Shown here: positions 1 through 6,609 of the stretch, in pieces
Layout of the letters: each line of letters begins with the position of its first letter
Numbering within the stretch: the stretch's first letter is position 1
Assembly (NCBI GenBank): GCA_021804185.1
Contig: JAJZKL010000057.1
Span: forward strand, 1-6,804
Length of the DNA: 6,804 nucleotides
Direction: 5' to 3'
DNA from: Thermoplasmata archaeon
GTDB taxonomy: Archaea; Thermoplasmatota; Thermoplasmata; Thermoplasmatales; Thermoplasmataceae
Position numbers and translations under genes: made by a program
Notes under the pieces: generated by a model
The model's database searches: none
Told to the model about the DNA's origin: nothing
The model's input: the letters and a program-made list of their open reading frames with translations, nothing else

Positions 1-1815
1 GGCAAACCTACGGTAATTCCAAGCTCAGAAGGTGTTTCACTGGGAGGCAAAGCCTTTCCAAGCTACGTGGCTTTTACAAAGGATGGACAGTTACTAGTGG
101 GCGAGCCTGCAAAGAGACAAGCACTTCTAAACCCAGAAGGGACTGTTTATGCTGCAAAGAGAAAAATGGGCACTGATTACAAATTCAAGGTATTTGGCAA
201 GGAATACACACCGCAACAGATTTCTGGTTTTATCCTGCAGAAGATCAAGAAGGATGCAGAACAGTTCCTTGGGGAACCGGTGACAGCAGCAGTTATAACC
301 GTGCCGGCATATTTTAACGACAATCAGAGGCAGGCAACAAAGGATGCAGGGCAGATAGCAGGCTTGGAGGTCAAGAGAATCATAAACGAGCCAACTGCAG
401 CCTCGCTTGCTTATGGAATTGACAAGCAGAACGAATCACAGAAGATACTTGTATTTGATCTGGGTGGAGGAACGCTTGATGTCACGATCATGGAATTCGG
501 TGACGGCCTCTTTGAGGTGGTATCAACTGCCGGCGACACCCAGCTTGGCGGCACTGATATGGACGAGGCTTTGGTGAATTATATCAACCAGAAGTTCAAG
601 GAAAAGGAAGGAGTTGATATCAAAAGCGACAGACAGGCATACATAAGGTTGAGGGATGCAGCTGAAAAAGCTAAAATCGAGCTTTCATCAACCCTGACCA
701 CAGAGATAAATCTTCCTTTCATTACTTCCGTCAACGGTCAGCCAAGGCATGTGCAGATGAACATCACGAGATCTGAATTTGAGAATCTAATAAAACCTAT
801 CGTGGATAGGGCAAAAGCGCCGTTGGAGAATGCTATTAGTTCCGGAAAGCTGAAGAAAGAGGATCTCTCAAAGATCATACTAGTGGGCGGACCGACCAGG
901 ATACCATACGTCAGAAAATTCGTGGAAGATTATTTTGGCAGGAAGGTCGAGGGTGGAGTCGATCCGATGGAATGTGTTGCGATTGGCGCAGCTCTCCAGG
1001 GGGCAGTTATTTCAGGGGACATCAAGGATATCGTCCTGCTCGATGTAACTCCACTTACACTCGGCATTGAAACACTGGGAGGTGTGGTCACTCCTCTGAT
1101 ACCTGCAAATACGACGATTCCGGTGAAAAAGTCCCAGGTATTCACCACGGCTGCGGATATGCAGACTGCAGTGACCGTTCATATAGTGCAGGGTGAGAGA
1201 CCACTGGCAAAGGATAACGTCTCACTGGGCATGTTCAATCTGGTGGGAATACCTCCTGCACCAAGAGGAATACCGCAGATCGAAGTTACATTTGATATAG
1301 ATGTTAACGGGATTCTAAACGTATCTGCGGTTGACAAGGGATCTGGCAAAAAACAGAGTATTTCCATAAGTGCCTCCAACAAACTGTCCAAGGATGAGAT
1401 TGAACGGATGAAAAGGGAGGCAGAGCAGTTCTCCGAGGAGGATAAGAAGCAGAAGGAGCAGGTTGAAGTCATCAATAACGCCGAATCCCTCGTATATACA
1501 GTTGAAAAGACACTGAATGATGCAGGGGATAAGGTAGATCAGAAGACAAAGGATGACATCAAGGCCACAATAACTGATCTGAAAGCTGCCATCGAGGCAA
1601 AGGACGTCGAAAAGATAAAAGCTGAAATGGAGAATGCGAGCAAAAGGATCCAGGAAGTAGGGGCGAAGATGTATGAATCCCAGAATGCTGAAACTGTTGA
1701 GACCGGCAGCGGATCCCAGGAAGAAGCATCCCAGGCGCAGGAGGGCAACTCAGGCGAAACCCAATCCGATTCGAAGCGGGATGAAAATGTAGTCGACGCA
1801 GACGAAACTAAATGA
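1..1815 (+). CDS. dnaK: Molecular chaperone DnaK (Hsp70), 5'-truncated by the window edge
   Basis: Cytosolic ATP-dependent chaperone that binds exposed hydrophobic segments and cycles with DnaJ and GrpE. The frame is open from base 1, so the GTG at 67 is an internal valine, not a start; 604 residues are visible and about 20 N-terminal ones, including the first phosphate loop (IDLGT), lie outside. Numbering from base 1, the ATPase lobe shows the phosphate-2 motif DLGGGTLD at 153-160 and the adenosine motif VGGPTR at 295-300. The interdomain linker VLLD is at 345-348, followed by the substrate-binding beta domain, a charged helical lid and a Gln/Glu/Ser-rich tail ending in VVDADETK. Only about 14 residues separate KRKMG from QQIS, so the roughly 24-residue insert known in Gram-negative DnaK is absent, as in archaeal and Gram-positive relatives. 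The stop overlaps or nearly abuts dnaJ. grpE is expected upstream but is not visible. Confidence 0.97.
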   Translation, partial: GKPTVIPSSEGVSLGGKAFPSYVAFTKDGQLLVGEPAKRQALLNPEGTVYAAKRKMGTDYKFKVFGKEYTPQQISGFILQKIKKDAEQFLGEPVTAAVITVPAYFNDNQRQATKDAGQIAGLEVKRIINEPTAASLAYGIDKQNESQKILVFDLGGGTLDVTIMEFGDGLFEVVSTAGDTQLGGTDMDEALVNYINQKFKEKEGVDIKSDRQAYIRLRDAAEKAKIELSSTLTTEINLPFITSVNGQPRHVQMNITRSEFENLIKPIVDRAKAPLENAISSGKLKKEDLSKIILVGGPTRIPYVRKFVEDYFGRKVEGGVDPMECVAIGAALQGAVISGDIKDIVLLDVTPLTLGIETLGGVVTPLIPANTTIPVKKSQVFTTAADMQTAVTVHIVQGERPLAKDNVSLGMFNLVGIPPAPRGIPQIEVTFDIDVNGILNVSAVDKGSGKKQSISISASNKLSKDEIERMKREAEQFSEEDKKQKEQVEVINNAESLVYTVEKTLNDAGDKVDQKTKDDIKATITDLKAAIEAKDVEKIKAEMENASKRIQEVGAKMYESQNAETVETGSGSQEEASQAQEGNSGETQSDSKRDENVVDADETK

Positions 1816-1820
1816 ATACT

Positions 1821-2924
1821 ATGGCGAAGGACTACTATAAGACCCTGGGAGTTACGAAGGACTCGTCACCAGATGACATAAAAAAGGCATATAGACAGCT
1901 TGCCAAGAAGTATCATCCCGATGCAAACCCAACAAACAAGAAAGAGGCGGAGGAGAAATTCAAAGAGATAAGTGAGGCCTATGAAGTTCTGTCAGATCCA
2001 GACAAGAAGGCAGTGTACGATCGAACAGGCAACGTAGAATTCAGTTCAGGTGGCTCAAACTTCAGCTGGCAGGATTTCACACACTACTCAGATTTTGAGG
2101 ATCTTTTCAGTAGAATATTCGGGAATAGCGGGTTTGGTGGAAGCGCTGGGGAGTCCTTCTTCAGTGGATTCAGAAATGAGGGTCCGGATCTGGATCTTGC
2201 GATCAGGGTCAGGGTCTCGCTCCAGGATGTATATTACGGTACAAAGAAGACCGTAAAATACCGGCACAACGTCACATGCGAGGAATGCAACGGAACAGGC
2301 GCAAAAGGGGACGAGACAATCACATGCCCGACCTGTCATGGTACTGGCCAGGAACGGATTGTTCAGGGTCAGGGATTTTTTAGAATGGTCTCGGTGATTA
2401 CTTGCAGAGACTGTGGCGGTAAAGGGTCGAAACCTAAGGAAGTTTGCCCTGTGTGCAAAGGTACCGGTACGGTTCCGAAAACCGAGGTTATTGAACTTAA
2501 CATTCCTCGGGGTGCGCCAAACAATCTGAAGATCCGGTATAAGGGAAAGGGGCAGTCCCACAACGGAAGAAGCGGTGACATGTTCATAGTCCTGACCGTT
2601 GATGAGGAACCTGGATACAGGAGGTCTGGCGATGATATCTATCTTGGATGGGAAATTTCATTTCCAGAGGCAGCGCTGGGAACAGAGGTTGACATGACCA
2701 TATTCAGGGATACATTCAAAATGAAGGTGCCCGCTGGAACTCAGCCTGGGGATGTAATCAAGATCAGGGGAGCAGGCTTTTACAGAATGAACACCTCAAA
2801 TAGGGGGGATGCCCACGTAACCGTTCAGGTTGTTGTGCCGAAGAAGCTCACCTCAAGGCAGAAAGAGCTGCTTGAGGAGTTCATGGATCTTGGAGAGAAA
2901 AAGCATTCCTGGATACACAGATAA
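1821..2924 (+). CDS. dnaJ: Chaperone protein DnaJ (Hsp40, type I)
   Basis: Co-chaperone that delivers substrates to DnaK and stimulates its ATPase. Numbering from the ATG at 1821 (367 aa), the J-domain spans about 4-69 with the essential HPD motif at 32-34. A Gly/Phe/Ser-rich linker follows. The zinc-binding domain has all four CxxCxGxG repeats (CEECNGTG 153-160, CPTCHGTG 169-176, CRDCGGKG 195-202, CPVCKGTG 209-216), then the two C-terminal beta-sandwich substrate-binding domains. The length is normal for the family. I prefer the 1821 start because MAKDYYKxLGV is the usual family N-terminus. An in-frame ATG at 1812 would add three residues (MNT) and overlap the dnaK stop as ATGA, which would favour translational coupling; no clear Shine-Dalgarno sequence separates the two options. 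It is co-transcribed with dnaK. Nothing appears broken. Confidence 0.97.
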   Translation: MAKDYYKTLGVTKDSSPDDIKKAYRQLAKKYHPDANPTNKKEAEEKFKEISEAYEVLSDPDKKAVYDRTGNVEFSSGGSNFSWQDFTHYSDFEDLFSRIFGNSGFGGSAGESFFSGFRNEGPDLDLAIRVRVSLQDVYYGTKKTVKYRHNVTCEECNGTGAKGDETITCPTCHGTGQERIVQGQGFFRMVSVITCRDCGGKGSKPKEVCPVCKGTGTVPKTEVIELNIPRGAPNNLKIRYKGKGQSHNGRSGDMFIVLTVDEEPGYRRSGDDIYLGWEISFPEAALGTEVDMTIFRDTFKMKVPAGTQPGDVIKIRGAGFYRMNTSNRGDAHVTVQVVVPKKLTSRQKELLEEFMDLGEKKHSWIHR

Positions 2925-3138
2925 GAGGAATTAATCTGACCCGTTACTGCATTTCATAATTAGAATCAGCATAATTGGCATATTTTGCAACGTTAATCCC
3001 TTGGGATGCAAAGTTCTGGAATCCTGTGGATGCCCAGCAGTTCCATCATTAAAAGTTCAGTGGAATCCACGTCCTGTGCGACATGTGCTTTCCGTCCGTA
3101 TTGGAAGCGTTTGGTACCATAACTCCAGGAACTCCCAG

Positions 3139-3151
3139 TTTTTTTATTTTT
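3139..3151 (+). terminator. Oligo-T tract, possible terminator downstream of dnaJ
   Basis: The plus strand has seven T, one A and five T here (T7-A-T5). Archaeal RNA polymerase can terminate on oligo-T without a hairpin, so this could end read-through from dnaK-dnaJ. It lies about 215 bases past the dnaJ stop, and no strong T-run occurs closer. On the other strand the same tract encodes Lys/Ile codons of the decayed reading frame, so it may be fortuitous. Confidence 0.25.
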
Positions 3152-3398
3152 ATCTGTGCGGTGGAATGCCTAGATGTTCTCGCAATAAAGCTGAAAATGG
3201 CAGCGTTCTCAATGCCTGTGTCTAGAAGATCAATGATATCGGCACTGATCTCATGCCATTCCATTATTAATAAGATGTAAGATAGAGTGCGGAAGTTTGG
3301 AATCTCACAAATCTGCTGGATCAAAATGATCTTCACAATCACACTGTTAGAGAACTTTCTCGCTCCGTCTTTAGAAACAATCTTATCCAGTCAATCCA

Positions 3399-3431
3399 GG
3401 ATCAGTGGGATATGGTTCGTGCCCACGATCC
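3399..3431 (+). repeat. Hairpin-forming inverted repeat followed by a T-run
   Basis: GGATC at 3399-3403 pairs with GATCC at 3427-3431, and GTGGG at 3405-3409 pairs with CCCAC at 3422-3426. This gives a 10-bp stem with one bulged A (3404) and a 12-base loop. A run of five T follows at 3436-3440 on the plus strand, a shape like an intrinsic terminator. There is no obvious plus-strand gene directly upstream for it to serve, so its role is unknown. Confidence 0.4.
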
Positions 3432-3561
3432 ATCATTTTTGTAAGACCAATAGTGTCTGACGATTGTTGAACATTCTATCGACCCTGGACACTCTACGTT
3501 CCCTGAATAAATATCCCGGTGAAGACGAAGGATCGACAGTATCCAACTATTGAATCACTAG

Positions 3562-3606
3562 AATAATTATCTTCAGAGCTGCTAATGTTATGCAAACATT
3601 TATTTC
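3562..3606 (+). promoter_or_regulatory. Candidate promoter region of the universal stress protein gene
   Basis: Two weak TATA-like elements lie here. AATAATTATC at 3562-3571 is centred about 24 bases before the ATG at 3590 and would give a leaderless transcript from it. ATTTATTT around 3599-3606 is centred about 33 bases before the ATG at 3635 and would give a leader of roughly 7 bases. Neither is a strong match to the archaeal consensus, so the element in use cannot be decided from sequence alone. Confidence 0.35.
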
Positions 3607-3634
3607 CAAAAAGTTTCATGTAACTACGAAGGAC

Positions 3635-4078
3635 ATGAAGGCAGTCGTTTGTTTTGATGGCTCTGACTCAAGCAAGTCAGCGCTCGAGTTTGCACTTAAT
3701 TTCAAGGACACCATAGATCATTATTATATTTTGTACGTGAAACCGGCCATAATGGCAGCCAGCACCTCGTTTGAATCATATACACCGGCGTCGGCGTTCG
3801 AGAACCAGGAGGAGGTTGCTGCAGCTCTTGCCGGAATTGCTGAAAAGACAATCGGAGAACACAAGGATATCTGTGAATTCGTGTCTGTGGACTCCGGAGG
3901 GCAACAGGTCTCTTCCATGATAGTGAAGTTTGCAGAGGAAAAGGGGGTTGATATAATATTTACCGGAACAAGAAAACTTGGTGGTCTGAGCAAGGTGATA
4001 CTCGGATCGGTGAGCAGCGAAATAGTGAAGCAATCAAAAATACCCGTTCTTGTCTGTCCGGGGAAGAAGACCGATTGA
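3635..4078 (+). CDS. Universal stress protein, UspA family, single domain
   Basis: Small alpha/beta nucleotide-binding (HUP-fold) protein, probably cytosolic; archaeal members are usually linked to stress responses, but no specific substrate can be read here. From the ATG at 3635 it is 147 aa, a normal single-domain length, and begins MKAVVCFDGSDSSKSA, the typical first strand with the conserved Asp (D8) and Ser-rich turn. The C-terminal signature is GTRKLGG from 111 and LGSVS at 123-127, close to the ATP-binding G-x2-G-x9-G-S/T pattern, except that Lys replaces the second Gly (position 114). It ends with the usual KIPVLVCP strand. A GAAGGA stretch at 3628-3633 could act as ribosome-binding site. 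An in-frame ATG at 3590 would add 15 residues (MQTFISKKF...) atypical of the family. The gene is monocistronic and convergent with the hydratase gene. A long minus-strand open frame across it is an artefact of a frameshift downstream. Confidence 0.93.
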   Translation: MKAVVCFDGSDSSKSALEFALNFKDTIDHYYILYVKPAIMAASTSFESYTPASAFENQEEVAAALAGIAEKTIGEHKDICEFVSVDSGGQQVSSMIVKFAEEKGVDIIFTGTRKLGGLSKVILGSVSSEIVKQSKIPVLVCPGKKTD

Positions 4079-4107
4079 AACGTACTCAGCCAGTAGCCTT
4101 GATTTGC

Positions 4108-4113
4108 TTTTTT
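4108..4113 (+). terminator. Oligo-T terminator candidate for the stress protein gene
   Basis: Six consecutive T lie 30 bases after the usp stop codon, in the short space between two convergent genes. No stable stem precedes them, which is acceptable for archaeal termination. Confidence 0.35.
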
Positions 4114-4130
4114 ACTCCCTTGTTGTGTTA

Positions 4131-4154
4131 ATAAGAGAAGGAAAATTATTTTCC
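4131..4154 (-). terminator. Hairpin plus pyrimidine tract ending the thiolase-hydratase transcript
   Basis: On the minus strand GGAAAA (4154-4149) pairs with TTTTCC (4145-4140) around a three-base TAA loop, and is followed by the pyrimidine-rich TTCTCTTATT. The loop is exactly the stop codon that the hydratase would use once its frame is corrected. This supports the view that the operon ends here and not beyond usp. A second, overlapping perfect palindrome, TTTTCCGGAAAA at 4149-4160, could form an alternative fold. Confidence 0.45.
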
Positions 4155-4896
4155 GGAAAACGACGGTTTCCTTTTTTTCCAGAAAAGCCTTTACTCCTTC
4201 CCTGCTGTCTTCTGTCTCGAATACCTTTCCGAAATAATCCTCTTCCAGCTTCATATATTCTGGCTCATAATTCCGGATCAGGTTTTTGATAAGACCAAAA
4301 GATACGGGCGCACTGCCTGAAAATCTTTTTATGAATTCCTTGGCGAATATCAGGGGATCATCCACAACATTCATTACAAGTCCAATTTTCAGAGCCTCAT
4401 CTGCACTGATATATCTTCCAGATCCTGCAACCTCAAGAGCCTGTGTCTCACCCAGAATCTTTGTGAGGCGCTGCGTGCCGCCCCAACCTGGCAGGATCCC
4501 TAGAGTAATCTCGGGCAGCGCAAATTTTGCTCCCGGATTGCATATCCTGAAGTCGCATGCTAGAGCCAATTCAAATCCTCCACCCAGCGCATAGCCGTTT
4601 ACTGCGGCAACAACCGGGGCCGGGTACTGTGAGAGGAAATCCATAACTGCATGGCCTCTTTTTGCAAAGTCATAGGCAGTTGCAGGTTCAAGTCCAACGA
4701 ATTTTTTAATGTTTGCACCAGCTGAGAAAGCCTTCTTGGATCCGGTGATTATTACAGGTTTCACATTGCCTTCTGAGACGCATTTCCTGATCTCCTCAAG
4801 GGTTTCAACGTCAAGAGGATTAAGATCAGAGCCTGTCTTTATCGTCACAATTTTTGTCCCTTCGCTTTCCTCACATGTCAGATAATTATATATCAA
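4146..4896 (-). CDS. Enoyl-CoA hydratase/isomerase (crotonase family), frameshifted near its 3' end in this sequence
   Basis: Catalyses hydration of trans-2-enoyl-CoA to 3-hydroxyacyl-CoA in beta-oxidation type pathways; cytosolic, normally oligomeric. Numbering from the TTG at 4896, the first oxyanion-hole segment is FSAGANIKKF at 57-66 (Asn62 where Asp is usual). The second is GYALGGGFELALACD at 101-115, and PEITLGILPGWGGTQRL follows from 128. Both catalytic glutamates are present, E109 and E129, 20 apart like Glu144/Glu164 of the rat enzyme. The start is inferred: an eight-base ribosome-binding match (4908-4901) overlaps the upstream GTG at 4905, making TTG 4896 or 4899 more likely. As given, the frame passes A7 at 4178-4172 and runs on to about 3724. 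Reading A6 gives EKRKPSFSGK then TAA at 4148-4146, a canonical end, and about 249 aa. The coordinates assume that correction. Second gene of an operon with the thiolase. Confidence 0.88.
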
Positions 4897-4900
4897 CAAT

Positions 4901-4908
4901 ATCACCTC
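4901..4908 (-). promoter_or_regulatory. Ribosome-binding site of the hydratase gene, overlapping the thiolase stop
   Basis: The minus strand reads GAGGTGAT, an eight-base complement to the archaeal 16S rRNA 3' end (…ATCACCTCC). It begins inside the thiolase TGA stop (4909-4907) and contains the GTG at 4905, which therefore cannot plausibly be the start. It sits 1 base before TTG 4899 and 4 bases before TTG 4896, pointing to the latter and to translational coupling of the pair. Confidence 0.7.
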
Positions 4909-6070
4909 ACATTATTTCCAAGGACAGTGAATGAGCCCCACCGCCACCATGACATACAGTTGCCAATCCCGTTTTCAGTTTCCTGTTGATGAGGGCATGA
5001 ACAAGAGTTACAATTATTCTGGAGCCACTGTTTCCGAGCGGATGTCCCATCGCTATGGCACCCCCCATCACGTTGAACTTTTCCGGATCGACTTTCAGCT
5101 GATCACGGACGATTATGGATGCGACAGAAAATGCCTCGTTGTGCTCAACAAGATCGTAATAGTCTATGTTTTTTCCCGTGGCTTCAAGAAGTTTTCTGGT
5201 TGCAGGTATCGGAGCTTCAACAAAATCCCTGGAGTTCAAGGATGCCTGGCTGTATGCTTCTATCCTGGCAAGGGGTTTAAGTCCGTATTCATTCATTGCC
5301 TTTTCAGACATTATCAGGAGGGCAGATGCCCCATCAGAGAGTTGCGACGAGTTTCCGGCAGTCAGGATCCCATTCCTATCGAAGGCCGGATTAAGTTTTG
5401 TCAGGTCTTCCATTGTGGTTTTTCTTATACCCTCATCTTTTTTTAACTGGTCAGTCTCGACAATTTCATTTCTGAAAAGGCCGCCTTCAGTGGATTTAAT
5501 GGCCAGGTTCTGGCTGCGGAGAGAGTATTCATCAGCCTGCTGCCTGGTAATTCCGTATTTCTTCGCAGATCCCTCCGCAGATACGCCCATGTGCTCGTAA
5601 TAAAACGAATCCAGCAAACCGTCCCGAAGCATGGAATCATCCACCCTGTAATTCTTAAAGAGGAGCTGCTTCGGTCCCCATCTCAGATCTGAAGGCAAAA
5701 GGAACGGTGAATCACTCATATTCTCCATTCCTCCCGCGACGATGATATCTTTTTCTGAAAGTCTGATCTCTCTCGCCGCGTTCTCCACGGCAAGCATGCC
5801 TGATGCGCAAACTGAATTCACGGTGTATTTTATAACCTTATCAGGAAGACCCGCAAGCGCGGCGCTCTGACCCGCTGGATTCTGTCCGTTGCCAGCCTGA
5901 ATTACGTTGCCCATGATAACTTCTTCAACAACGCTCGGGTCAATTTTTGACTCGTCAAGTACTGCTTTAACGGCTTTTCCTCCAAGTTCTACTGCATGGA
6001 CTTTCGCAAAGGATTTCCCAAATTTTCCTATGGGAGTTCTCTTGGCGCTGACAATAAATGCGTCCGGCAT
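4907..6070 (-). CDS. Acetyl-CoA C-acyltransferase (thiolase), bacterial/mitochondrial type
   Basis: Condenses two acetyl-CoA or, in the degradative direction, cleaves 3-ketoacyl-CoA with CoA; the pairing with an enoyl-CoA hydratase suggests acyl-CoA degradation, but direction is not fixed by sequence. From the ATG at 6070 (387 aa, normal length) it begins MPDAFIVSAKRTPIGKFGK. The nucleophilic Cys is in VNSVCASGM (C88), NEAF has N311, the GHP histidine is H343 in AMGHPLGNSGSR, and the second catalytic Cys is C373 in VCHGGGGAHSL. These match Cys89/Asn316/His348/Cys378 of the Zoogloea enzyme, so the active site is complete. The Cys-containing C-terminal loop fits the bacterial/mitochondrial group better than the archaeal mevalonate-pathway thiolases that pair with a DUF35 protein; none is adjacent here. 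An ATG at 6079 would add three residues, but the TATA position and family N-terminus favour 6070. First gene of the operon. Confidence 0.96.
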   Translation of the reverse strand: MPDAFIVSAKRTPIGKFGKSFAKVHAVELGGKAVKAVLDESKIDPSVVEEVIMGNVIQAGNGQNPAGQSAALAGLPDKVIKYTVNSVCASGMLAVENAAREIRLSEKDIIVAGGMENMSDSPFLLPSDLRWGPKQLLFKNYRVDDSMLRDGLLDSFYYEHMGVSAEGSAKKYGITRQQADEYSLRSQNLAIKSTEGGLFRNEIVETDQLKKDEGIRKTTMEDLTKLNPAFDRNGILTAGNSSQLSDGASALLIMSEKAMNEYGLKPLARIEAYSQASLNSRDFVEAPIPATRKLLEATGKNIDYYDLVEHNEAFSVASIIVRDQLKVDPEKFNVMGGAIAMGHPLGNSGSRIIVTLVHALINRKLKTGLATVCHGGGGAHSLSLEIM

Positions 6071-6095
6071 ATGTATCATACCTTTATGTTCGAAG

Positions 6096-6106
6096 CAAAT
6101 TTATAA
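6096..6106 (-). promoter_or_regulatory. TATA box of the thiolase-hydratase operon
   Basis: The minus strand reads TTATAAATTTG here, a good archaeal TATA element preceded by purine-rich GGAAAG that could serve as BRE. Its centre is about 23 bases before ATG 6079 and 32 before ATG 6070. With transcription usually starting about 26 bases from the TATA centre, the leader to 6070 would be only a few bases. An AAAGGT stretch at 6085-6080 also lies 9 bases before ATG 6070. Confidence 0.6.
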
Positions 6107-6209
6107 CTTTCCGGACTGCTTTCTCAATACAGCCAAAGAGGACAGATCAGGATACGGACAATTGAAGTACAGGACCTCTGGAAATTAACATAAACACTTG
6201 GCAAAAGGC

Positions 6210-6437
6210 TTAATTGGGAGTATAGTCCTCCATTTCCTTCTTGAGCCTGGACTCTTTTTTTATCATGTACCTGGTCACGTAACCGGAGATCGCGTTCATG
6301 GTCTTCTTGGAGACACCTGTTATCCTGAGCTTCACTGAGTCACGATTTTTGTGAAAATCCTTGCTGAACGCCTCAGGATTGCTATCTACCAACGATTCGG
6401 CGATCGCTTTTATATTTGAAGGTCTAATGCTACCCAT
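6210..6437 (-). CDS. rps17e: 30S ribosomal protein S17e
   Basis: Small-subunit ribosomal protein found in Archaea and Eukarya but not Bacteria, so it is strong evidence for the domain of this organism. The 75-residue product begins MGSIRPSNIKAIAESLV, has the mid-region FSKDFHKNRDSVK, and carries the family signature VSKKTMNAISGYVTRYM (about 42-58) before a lysine/glutamate-rich tail ending EMEDYTPN. Length and basic character fit the archaeal family, which is a short version of the eukaryotic protein. The ATG at 6437 follows a TATA-like box by 28 bases with no Shine-Dalgarno sequence, so it is probably leaderless. It is transcribed in the same direction as the thiolase operon 140 bases downstream, which has its own promoter. 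No oddities seen. Confidence 0.95.
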   Translation of the reverse strand: MGSIRPSNIKAIAESLVDSNPEAFSKDFHKNRDSVKLRITGVSKKTMNAISGYVTRYMIKKESRLKKEMEDYTPN

Positions 6438-6460
6438 AGAACAACACGAGAAAGAACCGC

Positions 6461-6470
6461 GATATAATAA
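6461..6470 (-). promoter_or_regulatory. TATA box of rps17e
   Basis: The minus strand reads TTATTATATC, centred 28 bases before the rps17e ATG. No ribosome-binding motif lies between them, which is consistent with transcription beginning at or within a few bases of the start codon. Confidence 0.55.
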
Positions 6471-6501
6471 GTTTGTTGCGTTGTGTGATCTTTTCTGCTG
6501 T

Positions 6502-6539
6502 AAATAGTGATGGGATCCGACTTCCCATTCAGGCTATTT
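6502..6539. repeat. Interrupted inverted repeat in the divergent promoter region
   Basis: AAATAG at 6502-6507 is complementary to CTATTT at 6534-6539, and inside it ATGGGA at 6510-6515 is complementary to TCCCAT at 6523-6528. The result is two 6-bp arms with an asymmetric internal loop (2 and 5 bases) and a 7-base apical loop. It lies about midway between the rps17e promoter and the ferredoxin-like gene. It could be an operator, a structured RNA or chance. Confidence 0.35.
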
Positions 6540-6578
6540 CATAAAAGATTGTCGTATATATTAGGAGCAATCCTTAAC

Positions 6579-6588
6579 TGTTTATTAG
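6579..6588 (+). promoter_or_regulatory. Candidate TATA box of the ferredoxin-like gene
   Basis: TGTTTATTAG is centred about 26 bases upstream of the ATG at 6610, the distance expected for a leaderless archaeal transcript. A second A/T-rich element, GTATATATTA at 6554-6563, would give a leader of roughly 25 bases and cannot be excluded. Confidence 0.45.
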
Positions 6589-6609
6589 AATGTGCGAATT
6601 TGATAATAT

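Larger units (their letters stand above)
3003..3486 (-). pseudogene. Degenerate reading-frame remnant, possibly a DDE-type (IS5/IS4-like) transposase
   Basis: No intact gene occupies the dnaJ-usp gap, but the minus strand carries protein-like sequence in more than one frame. One frame, entered around 3486, reads through MFNNRQTLLVLQK, then a TGA at 3435-3433, a second TGA at 3390-3388, and then about 110 uninterrupted residues (including KIILIQQICEIPNFRTLSY) to a TAA near 3049. At 3100-3059 another frame reads YGRKAHVAQDVDST, which resembles the region of IS5/IS4-type transposases around the second catalytic Asp (K-x-H-V-A-x-D). At 3044-3003 the third frame reads GTAGHPQDSRTLHP, similar in style to the HDS segment that follows in those enzymes. 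At least two in-frame stops and two frame changes would be needed, so this is a decayed gene if it is one. I saw no terminal inverted repeats or target duplication. Family assignment is by eye and weak; it could be another decayed gene. Confidence 0.35.

Noticed and set aside
2088..2561. A 157-residue open frame antisense to dnaJ
   Set aside because: It mirrors a well-conserved dnaJ zinc-finger region, has no recognisable motif and no promoter or ribosome-binding site of its own.
3001..3280. Short plus-strand open frames after dnaJ
   Set aside because: They have low-complexity or Cys/Phe-rich translations with no domain signal and lack a promoter or ribosome-binding site; they are shadows of the minus-strand remnant.
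3049..3342. An intact small minus-strand gene of 97 residues
   Set aside because: The same frame extends upstream past the GTG at 3342 with protein-like sequence broken by TGA codons, so the apparent start is an accident within a decayed gene.
2925..3634. tRNA, CRISPR array or complete insertion sequence in the gene-free gap
   Set aside because: No cloverleaf with a T-loop, no regularly spaced direct repeats and no matching terminal inverted repeats could be found by eye.
3724..4905. A single 393-residue hydratase fusion protein on the minus strand
   Set aside because: The part beyond about 4146 is antisense to an intact stress-protein gene and has no family resemblance, and one base removed from an A7 run restores a canonical end and stop.
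4931..5600. Plus-strand open frames of 171 and 144 residues across the thiolase
   Set aside because: They lie antisense to a complete thiolase with all catalytic residues and show no coding features of their own.
6500..6540. C/D box guide RNA, suggested by GTGATGG near 6508
   Set aside because: It is one base off the C-box consensus and has no convincing D box (CTGA) at the right distance.
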